This document shows, one piece after another, positions 23,901 through 35,400 of a DNA stretch of 64,000 nt (the stretch's first letter is position 1; the number at the start of each line of letters is the position of its first letter). The DNA lies in contig CM053336.1 of assembly GCA_028583605.1 (NCBI GenBank), positions 23,731,004 to 23,795,003 of the forward strand, written 5' to 3'. The notes beneath the pieces are model-generated. The model had not been told where the DNA came from. It saw nothing but the letters and a program-made list of their open reading frames with translations, and made no database searches. The position numbers and the translations under genes were made by a program. This DNA comes from Dastarcus helophoroides. Taxonomy: Eukaryota; Arthropoda; Insecta; Coleoptera; Bothrideridae.

Positions 23901-25042
23901 TCATAATTAACAAGAAAAACAGATATTGGTCAATTTGAACATTACTTTTTTCCCAACTACAAAATCTATAAATATTTTCCATTGTAAAATTTGTGCATCT
24001 TGATGGCAATAAATACTCTCAGTTCAAATACAACTTTTAGAAAAGGAATACCCTTCCAGTAATTTTATCATTTTATCCAAACATCTGCTTTTACTTAGAA
24101 AGTAAGATAAATATACAACGTAGTTCGATTGGCCTGCGTCACAATAGCAGACAAAACTTCAAAAGGGGCTGGGCGAGTCATAACAGTAATTATTATAAAA
24201 TTGCTTTTCGTTGAAATTTATGCTTCAAGTTTGTTATTATGATTAATTATACTTTTTTATGAAGTACATATTTCTGCTTAAATTCTTTAGAAATACAGCT
24301 GTACTTGGAAACACCAGTAGAGCAATAGAAAAGGATAAATAGGCAGTACACTTTTTGAAAATAGTCCAAATCAAAAACAAACAAACGAAATTAAAATTAA
24401 GGCAAAGACGCATGAAAAACGCTGAAAAATGTAAAAAAGTAGGACATGACATAAAATCCGGTCTCTAGTAATTATTATGGTAGTATTATGGTATTATCGA
24501 AGCTGTCTTTAATATTAAGGTCAGAAAAAAATAATACGCAACATCCAAAACTTAGGGCTTCTTTCTTAAACAGAATTCATGCCGGTTTAAAAAAATATAT
24601 AATGCTGAAATGCCAAAAATTCTGTCTAAACAATAAAAAATATTTTCGAAAAAGTAATAATTTTTATAAATAAATTAATTAAAAAGTCAACAAAAACTTA
24701 AAAAACGAATTTACATAAACTACAAATTTTAAGGAAAAAGTCGAGATTCCGAGATTAAATTAATTATATCAATTAAATTAATTTAACAAGTTTATCAAAA
24801 ATTTTAAGAAATACGCATACATAATCTTTTTACACTGGTTTATTGTATTAACTAATATGTAAATTTGTTTTAAATTCTTTTAGGAATCTTAAGTTGAATT
24901 CAGTTAAAGAAAAATATAACGATTTGTTTATTCCAACAAGAGCATTTTGGCTAATTCAAGCAACAATGCTAATGTCGGACTTGCCATCTACCCAGTCATA
25001 AAACAGGTTTTATTTTGCCTGAAGGCTGAAGTGACCCATTAC

Positions 25043-25330
25043 TTAAGAGTTCAAACGATTTCAAAATACTACCCCACCAGCCGCTCATCACTGACGGCTG
25101 TCGGAACCTGCAATTACCGTGTCCCTCTATCGGTGAAAAGATTAAACAAAAGGATGCAGAGGACCAGGGATAAGATCAAGTGGACGCAAAGACCATCATT
25201 GATTTTGGTGGATGCGTCCTGAAGCAGAGCTCCTGAGCGTCCAAAAATGGCGTACGCTTCTACTCCATTGCTTCCGCCATCTATACTATATTCAATCAAC
25301 GCTATATTCAATCAACGGTTATAGTTTCAA
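25043..25330. other. GC-richer island right of the fold-back element
   Basis: Base composition rises for about 250 bp (for example gaggaccagggataagatc and gctcctgagcgtcc), and both strands keep short open frames. No motif is recognisable and no splice partners were found, so this is left as unassigned unique or transposon-derived sequence. Confidence 0.3.
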
Positions 25331-27190
25331 AAAAAGAAAAGATTGTAAAAAAGGTCGAAATTTGTCTGAAAAGTATAATTTAAAAAAGTTAAGATTTTCC
25401 AAAAATGTGTGAACTGGAAAATATGAAAAATTATCAAAAATATTCGAAATTTTTAAAAAGTTAAAATTTTAAAAACAATCAAAATTTTCAAAAAGGCCAT
25501 GATTTAAAAATATTTTCAGACAAATTTCAGGTAAAATCCGAAATCCGAAAAAAAATTCAAAATGAGCAGAAAAGTCAAAATTTTAAAGAAGAAATCGAAA
25601 TTTTGAAAAATTTAAAATTTTATATAATTAAAATTTTTTAATCAGAATATTTCATTTAAAACAAATAAAATTTTGGAACAATTTCTTAAGTTTTGGATAA
25701 TAAAAATTTTTTAATTAAAAATTTTCAAAAAAATTTAAATTTTGAAAAAAGTTTCGTATTTTTGGAAAAGTTCCAAAAAAATAAAATTTTGAAAAATAAT
25801 CTAAAATTCCAAAATTAATAAAGATGTTGAAATCAAGATTTAAAAATATTTTCAGGCAAATTAGAAGTAAAATCCGAAATCCGAAAGATAAATCAATTTA
25901 TCTGTAATCAAAATTTAAAAAAAAAAATTGAAATTTTCAATAATTAAGTTTTGGATAATTAAGATTTGTTGATCAGAACATTTCAAAAAAACAAAAATAA
26001 AATAAAATTTTGGAAAAATGTCTTAATTTTTCCAAAAAGATTTCTAAAGAAAACAAAATTTTTGAAAAAGTCGAGATTTAAAATAGGTATTAAAAAAATA
26101 AAATTTTGAAACAAATTATTGATTTTTGAAAAGTTCAGTTTAAAAAAAAACGGGAATATTGAAAAATAATCTAAAATCTTTAAAATAACCAAAATTTTAA
26201 AACAAAAGTCGAAATTTAAAACTATTTACAGTCAAATTTTAGGTAAAATCTGAAAACTGAAAAAAAGTCAAAACTTTCAAAAAAAGTTTAGATTTTAAAA
26301 GAAATTTTGTAATTTTTAAAATTGGGATTTCCAAAAAAAATTATAATTTTGGAAAAAAGTCGACAAAAGAGTCGAGATTATTAAAAGGGAATATTAAAAG
26401 AATCACGAAATTGTAGTAAAAAATGTCTAAGAAAAATCCAGATTTCAAAAAAATGTCGCAATTTAAAATAAAATTGAAATGTTCAAATAAAATCAAAATT
26501 TTGAAATAATTGGAATTTAAAAAAGTGTTCAAAATTTTTAAAATCAAAATTTTGAAAAATTATTACTTAAAAAAATAATAAATTTTAAAAAAGGTAAAAT
26601 TTTGAAAACATCGAAAACTGAAAAAGGATGAAATTTTTAAAAAACTACCGTTTTCAAAAAACTCTTCAGTTTCAAAAAAGCGAGAATTTTTAAAAAGTTG
26701 AAATTTTCAATGAAAGTCCAAATTTTCATAAAAGTCGAGATTAAAAAAAAATGCAAAATTTTAGAAAGATAACGAAAAAAATCAAAATTTTCAAAAAGCC
26801 CAATTTTTCAAAAAGCGAATAAGTTACAAATTGAAATTGCGGAAATACCTAATTGAAACATAAGTCGAAATTTTTAAAAACAGTAAAAATTTTGAAAGCG
26901 TTGCAATTTTTAAAGAGAGTCCACATTTTGACAGGAAGTCGAAATTTGGCAAAACAAAAATTATCAAACATTTTTATCGTCAAATTTTCAAAAAAACTGA
27001 AATTCTAAAAAGTTAGAAGTTTTGAAAAATGTTGAAATTTCCGAAATGGTGAAATTGTGAAATGTTCAAAATTTTGAAAAGTTGCATATTAAAAAAAACG
27101 AAAGTTTGATAAAAGAACTCGAAATTTTGAAATAAAGTCAACATTTTGAGTAAAATTGGCATCTCACAAAAAAGTCAAAATAAATTTTCT
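25331..27190. repeat. AT-rich word array, GAAATTTTGAAAAA polarity
   Basis: 1.9 kb dominated by aaaaagtcgaaattttgaaa-like words in one orientation, the reverse of the block after 27323. A ~65-bp unit (ttttcaggtaaaatccgaaatccgaaa type) recurs near 25515, 25850 and 26235, so part of the block is a true tandem family. No gene. Confidence 0.65.
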
Positions 27191-27213
27191 TTTTAAACTT
27201 TGAACACCCTGTG

Positions 27214-27321
27214 CCTCGTAAACCTGCAACATTTGTATGAGGCATGTTAAGCTCAATCACCATATTTTGGCGTAGCATCTCCAGTTCAGAGATTGGCCGT
27301 TCTTAAAGAATCGCCCTGTAT
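27214..27321. mobile_element. Half copy of the ATACAGGG MITE
   Basis: Aligns with the right half of 6883-7050: gctcaatc-caatatttt, ctccagtt, gattggccgttctt and the terminal cgccctgta. The left half is missing. It marks a switch point: the AT-rich array has GAAATTTT polarity to its left and CTTTTT polarity to its right. Confidence 0.65.
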
Positions 27322-29300
27322 TTCTTGAAATTTAGTTTTTTTTAATTCGACTGTTTCTAAAAATTTTGACCTTTTTTTGAAATTAGATTCAAATTTTACC
27401 GTAAAAATTGCGTACAATTTCTTCCAATGTCGACTTTTTTCTCTTTTTTTATTTTACCACCATAAGTCGACTTTTGCCTCGAAATTCGTTTTTTATCGAA
27501 ATTTTGAGTTTTCTCTTAAAATTTGACTTTCTCTTCCGTCTTTTTCTTAGAAATTTAGAATTTGTTTCCACATTTCCCCTTTTCAGATTAGTCTTTTTCT
27601 CAAAGCTACAATTAACCCTCAAAAGTCTTTTTTTTTTCAAAATAATGAATTTATTCCCAAAATTTAGCTTTTTTCCTAAAGTTTGACTTTTTATTGAAAA
27701 ATTTTGTCAAAACTTTGACCTTTTACTCCTTTATTTGACTTTGGTAGAATTTGCCCAATTTTTTCTTCACCCTTTTATGAAAGTTTGGTTTTTTTATGGA
27801 AATGTTCACTTTAGACATTTTTCGTTTTTAGAAATTTCAATTGCGATTCGAAATTCTTTTTTTTTCCAAATATCGACTTTTTTTCGAAATCAGATGCACA
27901 TTACAAATTTTATCGAAGAGATTAATTTTTTTTTTGAAAATTTAGACTTTGGTCTCAAAATTTTTCCTTTTGTACATATTTCTGCAAACCTTCCAGATTC
28001 GTCTATTTATCAAAATTTCGATTTTCGTTCTCAATATTTATCTTTTTTTTAATTCGATTTTATACTGAAAATTCCACTTTTTTTTCTCAAAATTTGACTT
28101 TCCCTGTTCTCAGGGGAAAAAAAGACCAACTTTTTTCTTGGTCTTCTTTTTTAAAACTCGGTCTTTTCTAAGTTCTACTATTTTTAAATAAATTGTTCTT
28201 TATTCCGAATTGTGGAAATTTCGGTTTATTCTTAAAATTTCTCCTCTTGTTTTCATTTCGATTTCTCAAAATTCGACCTTTTTTTTAAATCACAATTTGA
28301 CTTTCAATTGAAAAAAATCCATTTCCACAAAATATTAACTTACTACTTAAAATTGTGATTTTTTCAGAATCTGGTTTTTCGTAATTTTTGTCAGTTTGCT
28401 TTTCTCTGAATTGAGTTTTGTCAAAATTTGACATTTTACTATTCTTGAAATGTTGATCTTTTCCTCGAAATTAGATCCAAATTTCGTAATAAAATAAGGG
28501 TAAACATGTATCCTAAAATTTAGATCTTTCTCTTAAAATTTTAACTTTTATATACTAGCAACCTTCGAATTTTTGCTGGCAATTCGCATTTTTATTTAAA
28601 TTTGGATATTTTTGATTGATAGTCATCTTTTATAGTACGTTTTCTTTGGAAATTTAAATTTAATTTTTGAATTTACTTTTTCTAATTGCAAATTTTCTAG
28701 AAATTTCACTTTACTCTCAAGATTTATTCTTTTTTTTTTTTCAAAATTTCAACTGTATTACCAATATTCGTTTTTTTGCTAAGAAGTTGACGTCCTAAAA
28801 GAAATCCGACTTACTCATAATTCTGATTTCTTTTTGTGCTTAATATTTTCTCAAAGTTTGGTTTTTTTTCTGGACATGTAATTTTTTTCTCAACATTCAA
28901 CATTTTCTGTTTCTCGAAATTTCAAAACTAAGCTAAACTTATTAACAGAGAAAAAAATTTAGGGAAACATATTTCTAGAATTTTCAAGCTTACGTCAAAA
29001 TTTAAATAAAGAAATTAAAATTAATAAATAAAAGTCGTCTGTTTTTGTTGTCAATTTTCTTAAAATTGAATTGTTTTCTCAAAACTGACAATAAGCCAAA
29101 GTCCCAAAAATAGCATTAATTTGGGAAAAATAGGAAAAAAATATATTTTTTTTACAATTCAGTCCTAACAGGTAATCGTTTGGAGATTTAGAAAAAAGTT
29201 TTTGGAAATTTCAGCTTTCTTTCAAAATGCTGTGTCGAAATTAGGATTGCCACCTGTCATGATTAGATCACCCAGATATTAGCAAATGAAAAGTGGATTT
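27322..29300. repeat. AT-rich word array, CGACTTTTTTC polarity
   Basis: About 2 kb of words like aaaatttcgactttttctc with one dominant strand polarity. Long frames across it are a consequence of the stop-poor T-rich strand and are not genes. Confidence 0.65.
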
Positions 29301-29302
29301 GT

Positions 29303-29365
29303 TAAGACACTTCTAGTAGTTCTTTGACACAGTCCAATCCTGAAAGAAGTATATCTTGTATTGAC
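29303..29365 (+). mobile_element. Penelope-like element fragment
   Basis: cacttctagtagttctttga and agtccaatcc-gaagaagtatatc match 57398-57455, just downstream of the hammerhead-like motif of the Penelope-like element. Only this ~60-bp piece is present, 105 bp beyond the Taf6 stop codon, so it may lie in the Taf6 3' UTR. Confidence 0.65.
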
Positions 29366-29469
29366 ACTCGCCATGGAAGCCGTCAAAATCTTTTAAGTAT
29401 GACAATTAAAACAATAAAAATTATTTCGAAAGGATAATGAAACACAAACGTAAAAATTAACCTCTATTA

Positions 29470-32400
29470 CTATTCTAAATGTGATAAATCATCAATATGC
29501 TCCATTTTAACACTCTGCGATACAAAAGAAGCTTTCGAAACCACTGACATTGTCTGATTCTGGCTCTGATTCTGTCCACCGGAATTTTGCATGCCAACCA
29601 CAACAACTTTCTGCTGCGTGTTCACACTTTTCGCCTGAGCCGCACCCGAAGCCCCAGAAACGAATTTCACCACTGTATTCTGCTGCAGCGATGCCGAGGA
29701 CTGATTAGACGCCACCGATGTCTGTTGGGGTCTCTGTGTAACGAATACTATCTTCTGATTGGGGTTAGCTGGCCCACGGGGTGGCGGATTCATAGTCAAT
29801 GGCCTCGCCGCCACTTGCTGTTGGATTATATTGCCGCTTGTCACAGTTCTGGAGATCGTGGTAATAGTGGAAGGAATATTGGAGGTGGTCACTGGGACTG
29901 TCGGTTGCGTTCGAGCTTTGGACACCGCCGTTTGGAGGGCGAATCCCAAATAACCATATTCCTGCGTGTAGTCTTCTATGTAATCAGGGGGATTGCGCAA
30001 CGACTTGAGAATCGGTGTTAATGATTTAACGAGGAGCTGTTTTATGTGGCCGGACGCCGTTTTGTCCAGATTTGACACCTGTGAGATTTCGATGTGGTTT
30101 TCGATTCTTGCGCCTGAAAAATACGTTCAGCGGTGGTTCTAAAAGTGGAACGACCAACTTACTTATTAATTTGAGCTTTGGTAGGATAAATATTCGGACT
30201 ACTTCGGGTCCAAGCTCGGAAAGACCCGCCAGGGCGCCATAGAGTGAAGACAGAGGAACCTTATCGCCCTGATTTAGGGCGTTTGTGAATAATCGCGTTA
30301 TTCTAGTTTGAATATTGTTCGTGCTGGTATTGAAGTTTTTGCAGATTTGCGACATTAGTCTCGAAGCGAAGTCCCTCAGAGCCCAATGATTGTCAAATTC
30401 CGGCCTCATACACAACTGCTTCGAAACTATGCAAGTCGTAACAGACGGAATAAGTTCGTGTAGCTGAAAATCAACCAAACAGTGTTATCAGTAATATGCA
30501 AGAAAAATGCTTGAAATATGCACGAAAACTGTCAAAATAAGCAACTTTAAGTAATAATGGTGTTGATTTGAACTAATTTACTTCTGATTTGAATGATTTT
30601 CTTTTTTGTTTGAACAAAATGCTTCTTATTTGATTCTAATTTAAATAAGTTTGCTATTAATTTGTACAAATTTGTTGAGAGAGAAACTTCTAATATGTGC
30701 GTACCCAAATTTAAGTTTTTCTTGAAATTTCATTTTTCTTTCAAAATCTAGTGTATAAATTTTAAAATTTCCTATTAAAATTTGTACTTCTTTTTGTTCT
30801 TTTCTCAAAATTTGAAATTTTTTCTCAATATTTTTGGTTTCCTATTGACATTTTTAAACCTTTTTTTTTTTAGAGAAAAATGGTTTTATCTCTGAAAATC
30901 TAGTGTATAAATTTTAAAATGACTGTTAAAATTTGTAATTCATTTTGTGGTGTCTTTCTTAAAATTTAAACATTTCTTAAAATTTTGGGTTCCCTACTAA
31001 AATTTTGCTCTAGGATTTTTCTATGAATAAAATGGAGATTGAAGTCGAAATTATGAGTAAAAAATTATATGAACCTCTAGTAAAAATGTGAACACTTTAA
31101 AAGAAACTTTATTTTTACAAAAAAACTCTTTTGTCTTTTTTGGACTGTAATCGTGAAATTCTCGACAATTTTTCTTAAAATTTTCGAAGAAAAATTTGGA
31201 AATTTATGGATTTTGTTCCAAACTTGATTTCAGAATTTACCTTTAATTTTCACTTTTTCCCCCCTGAACAAATGTTTGATTACAAACTAAAAAGTTTGTA
31301 CTTCTTTTTTTAAAGAAATTTTGATTCCATTTTTGATATTACATCCTTAAAATTGTGACTTTCAAAAAATCGGATTTTCAAAATTTTGACTTTTTGTTAA
31401 TTTGGACATCTTAAAATTTTGATTTTTTCTCTCAAAATTGTTACTTTCGTAAAATTTACATGAATAAATCGCATATCATATCGTAACATCGTCAAACATT
31501 AATTCTGTTTTTGAAATTGTTTATTTCTTTTTTAATTTTGCCCTTTTAGGGATTCAGATTGTTTAAAAAAAATATAATTTTTTAAATTTCGACATTTTTT
31601 TATTGGCGTGAAATCTCTCTTAAGCGTACACCTTCGAGGCTGCCAAAATATGTCCGCATATCGGAGGTGTCCGTTGAAGAGACATGATAAACACAATTTG
31701 TATGATTACTTATTATTTCCGTTTCTTCAGATATTAGACATCATCTTGGAACTTAGTCCCTTTTTTTTAATGTTCAAATTTCGTGATTTAAAGTTGAACC
31801 TCCAAGAAACAACCTTAAGATATTCAGGTTAATTTGTTAACCATATTAAATTCAAAATATTAAGAAAAAGGTCGAAATTTATAGTTTAAAATTTAGAAAT
31901 TAATTTAGAAGGTTCGAGAAGAATGTCAAAATTTTTATTTACAGAAAAAGTGAAACTTTGGAATAAGCAACAAGTTTAAATTAAAGATTTCAATGTTGCT
32001 AAAACTTTCGACTTTTAAAATCTAGAAAATATTTAAAATTCTCTGAATTTATGACATTTTCTTTATAAATCATGACACTTTTCTCATACTTTCAAGTTTA
32101 CACTTATAACTTGAAATCATTTTTATAAAGTTGCTACTCAAAAATCGAAAATTTGGGAATAAGTCTAAACAATGTTGCAAATATTAAAAAAAAAATTTGA
32201 AACTTTCCAAAGAAAGCTAATTTTCAGAAAAAGTCAAATTTTGGAGTAAAATGGAAATTTGGGCAAAAAAAAGACTTGAAAATCCCGAAAAAGACGTATC
32301 TCGAGCAAAAAGACGAAACATCAAGAAAACAATAGAAATTTCCCATAGAAAGTTAAATTTTGTAAAAATTGGTCAAGTTTGAGACAGTTTTCTATGAAAA

Positions 32401-35400
32401 AGGCGAATTTGAAACTAAAAATTCGAAGCTTTGGGAAAAAGACAAACTTCGAAAAATGTTAAGGCGGCGGTCTGGTACTCGTAAAACGTCGAAATTCTTC
32501 GCTTGCCATTTTACAAACTACGTCAATACTATGGCTTAGAATTCCATGAAATTTGGCAGTGATGTTTAAAAATGCTGGGGAATTCGGGCTCTGGAAGCAG
32601 ATTTTTGATATTTTTTCTAATATTCTAATAAATGGGCATACAATTTGTTCCTTTTTTTGTTTACTTTCGGAAGCTAATATCTCGGAAACCAAAGCGAACT
32701 TGGAAAAAGTACTTCCAGAGGACGAATTCGACATCCTTGCTTTATAAGTTCTCCAAATTTGAAAACAAAAGGTTGAAAAATAAAGGCACCATTTGTAAAA
32801 TGGGAGAGCACTGTTGGCGTAAAAATTTGCGCTTGTATTTCAGTTGCCATCACTCAGGTGAGGTAGGGAACGGAGACGGACGTGACACGATCGAGAGAAA
32901 TTATTGCCCCTTCCCAAATACGTCATCAACGAACGAAGTACGTTCGGGTTCCCAGCTGATATTTCTTTATCTAAGCGCGGTAGATGTAATAATAATAAAC
33001 AAAATGAAAACATTTGTTTGAAAGAGTAAAATTGTTTATAAATATTTGCAGCTCGTGAATATGTAGTAGTTGGTAGATAGGTTGTTTTCAAAAGAAGTAG
33101 CATAAATGATTCTGATGAATCTTCAGCTAAAAAGAACACGTTTTGCATAAAATGACCTTAGTATGTTCATCCCTTTAAAGCTTCCAAAAAAAATATGAAA
33201 ACCAAAAAGAGTACAATAGTCCAATTTTCCTAAAACGTTCTACTAATGCATATGGAATTTCTCAACAATTTTTAGAAATTTTCTGCTCCTTGAAGGAGGT
33301 TGAAAAAAGTATCCCCAAAGATATTGTTTGATAGCCCTTACGTAAATATTTCTTGTTACCAAGGTGTAAGTTGTAATTTAAGCGATAATAAATTTATTTT
33401 TTTTATTAATACGAGATTAGTTTTAAAGCAAACAAGAGAGATAAAAGTTTTTAAATAAACCAGATTATCTGATACGTATTTTTAAATATTCTCCTAAGGG
33501 TTACCTTAGGTAAATGACCATTTTACTAAGGTTATTTTTATACAAAAGTTGTTATGATTTTAAATGTCAAAACTACCCCGTTAAACTTTACCCTAAACCT
33601 TTACCTATACCTAATAAAAGTATTACACTGGAAACTGATAATTCAGCTGCATTTATGGAAAAAATAGTAAATAAAATTTTTATAAAAACAATTTGAGTAG
33701 ATAGTTGAAAGTAACTTGGTTAGAGTTAGAAATTTGTAGATGCGGATGAGAATCTTCTAGTTTAGTCAAACTGTACGACTCTTGCTCAAACTACTTTGCT
33801 CCTTCTTGTCCAGTACTCACAATCAGTATTAGTCTCTTCATATTTCAGTTTCTAATAGTACCCATTACTGTACCAGGATGATATTAGGCGGATCCATTGA
33901 AATTTAGAAGTTTCTGAATGATATCAACAACATCGAGTGATATCTCCTCCCCTTTATCTGGAAATCAGATCCTGGAAAATAAATTTTTTCCGGGTGACCC
34001 TCAGGTGAAAAGTGCATAAAATTGCTCCTTTTCACGTCATATGAGTTTCATTTCTGGAATGATTCATATCACAGTAAGTTACCGTGCTATTCTCTTTAAA
34101 ATTTTAGATTTTTATGCTACAGTCTCTGTAGATAGATTTCGCCTCTGGTATGATTGAAATGCTGAGTGTTGTACTGAGCTGTTCTGTGCTGTTCATATAC
34201 TTTTTTGTATCACTTTTACTTGGGAGACTTTCTCTCTTTGAAGGGTTCAAATTGATTTTTTTCCTGTTCCTAAGGAAGCGCCTTACGATGGCATTTGAAA
34301 TGTCAAACACTTTTGTAATTTCTTGATTCGGTCTAATTCCAAAAGCAAATATATGTATCTTTTATTGACCTTGCGCGCGGAGGATTTATTCGATTAATAT
34401 AGTAATTTATAATCAAAATCATTACTCATCTTCCTTTGAGCCTCTAATTGGCAAATTCCTGGAAACGCGAGAGTCAACTATTTCCGGAAGCAAATGTTCG
34501 AAATAGAAGCTTTTCAATTTGGGCAGCATATTTAAATTCCAGAAATCCCTATTTCTTATTATAATTTCTGTAGACATACCTTTTGTTGTCCAAATGGCAA
34601 ATATACAAAAATGTCTATCGGTTATTTCCATCTGGCCTTGAACTTGATAATAATAATCATGGGTCTCTTTTAGAATTAATTGTCCATTTGGGCCAATTTT
34701 GCAAAAGTTAATTTTTGCTGTACAGCTTCTAATGGAGTTACATTTTTGGCTACAAATGGACATTTAATTTCAATTATTCCACCATCCTTCATTATTCCAT
34801 CTGGGGATGCTCCTAAGAAAAAATATTCTTTATGAGCAAAGAGACCGCATTCTTTTATATCAAGTTTCATTATTGCAGCAACTTCCTGTAACGCAATTTT
34901 CTCATGGTCTTGTCCCCATCTAGTAGACTCATTGCCCGAAAATGAAGAATATAAAATATCTTTTACTATATTTGCCTTAAGACCTTTATTTATTTTACAT
35001 ATTCTGCCAAATGTTGAAGCAGTTATTCTCTTTCGCCTCTCACTAAACGATTTAATATTATTTTTCTGCCCAAGTGTCATAAGATTTAAATTAACAGAAG
35101 ATTCTTTTAGATTGTTTAGGAACTCGTTTTTTGCTGCATCATAGGATTCTTAGTCTAAATCATTTGTTATTTCTTTAATCCCGTAATGAAAACCTGGACT
35201 CGTTGATTTTATTTTCTTTGTATATCTTAATGATTTTTTGCATGAAACATTTGCACGGCTTTTCGACATTTTTGTTTCAAACTTTTTAGCATATTTCCCA
35301 GGACTTCTATTGGTTATGGATTTGTTGATGTTGCTAATAAATTTAGATTTATTATTAAATGAAACTGCTGCTGCCTCACATTTGGCTTCATAGGAATTTC

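Larger units (their letters stand above)
21862..25042. mobile_element. Fold-back element with ~580-bp terminal inverted repeats, TTAA flanks
   Basis: The left arm (21862 to about 22565) and right arm (about 24470 to 25042) are inverted copies. Landmarks are taatgggtcact at both ends, acccagtcataaaacaggtt, ttgaattcagttaaaga, gattatgtatgc, tccttaaaatttgtagttta, ctgtttaagaaagaagc and gataataccataatact. TTAA sits just outside both ends (21858-21861 and 25043-25046). The left arm is longer because it carries an inserted hairpin element. Between the arms lies about 1.9 kb of AT-rich repeat and no transposase. TTAA is the target of piggyBac and Kolobok enzymes, but the ends do not look like piggyBac. 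Confidence 0.7.

Noticed and set aside
24243..24452. 69-codon minus-strand frame as a secreted peptide
   Set aside because: It lies just inside the right arm of the fold-back element, is dominated by Phe/Leu from T-rich words, and has no cleavage site or supporting context.
25043..25330. Exon of a host gene right of the fold-back element
   Set aside because: Both strands are partly open but no conserved motif or splice partner could be identified.
27408..28052. Phe/Leu-rich open frames on the plus strand
   Set aside because: They arise from T-rich, stop-poor repeat words, have no start context or splice sites, and repeat the same phrase. Not genes.
29587..30021. A 144-codon plus-strand frame opposite Taf6
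   Set aside because: It lies antisense to the last Taf6 exon, whose reading is confirmed by homology and splicing; the plus-strand frame is a shadow.
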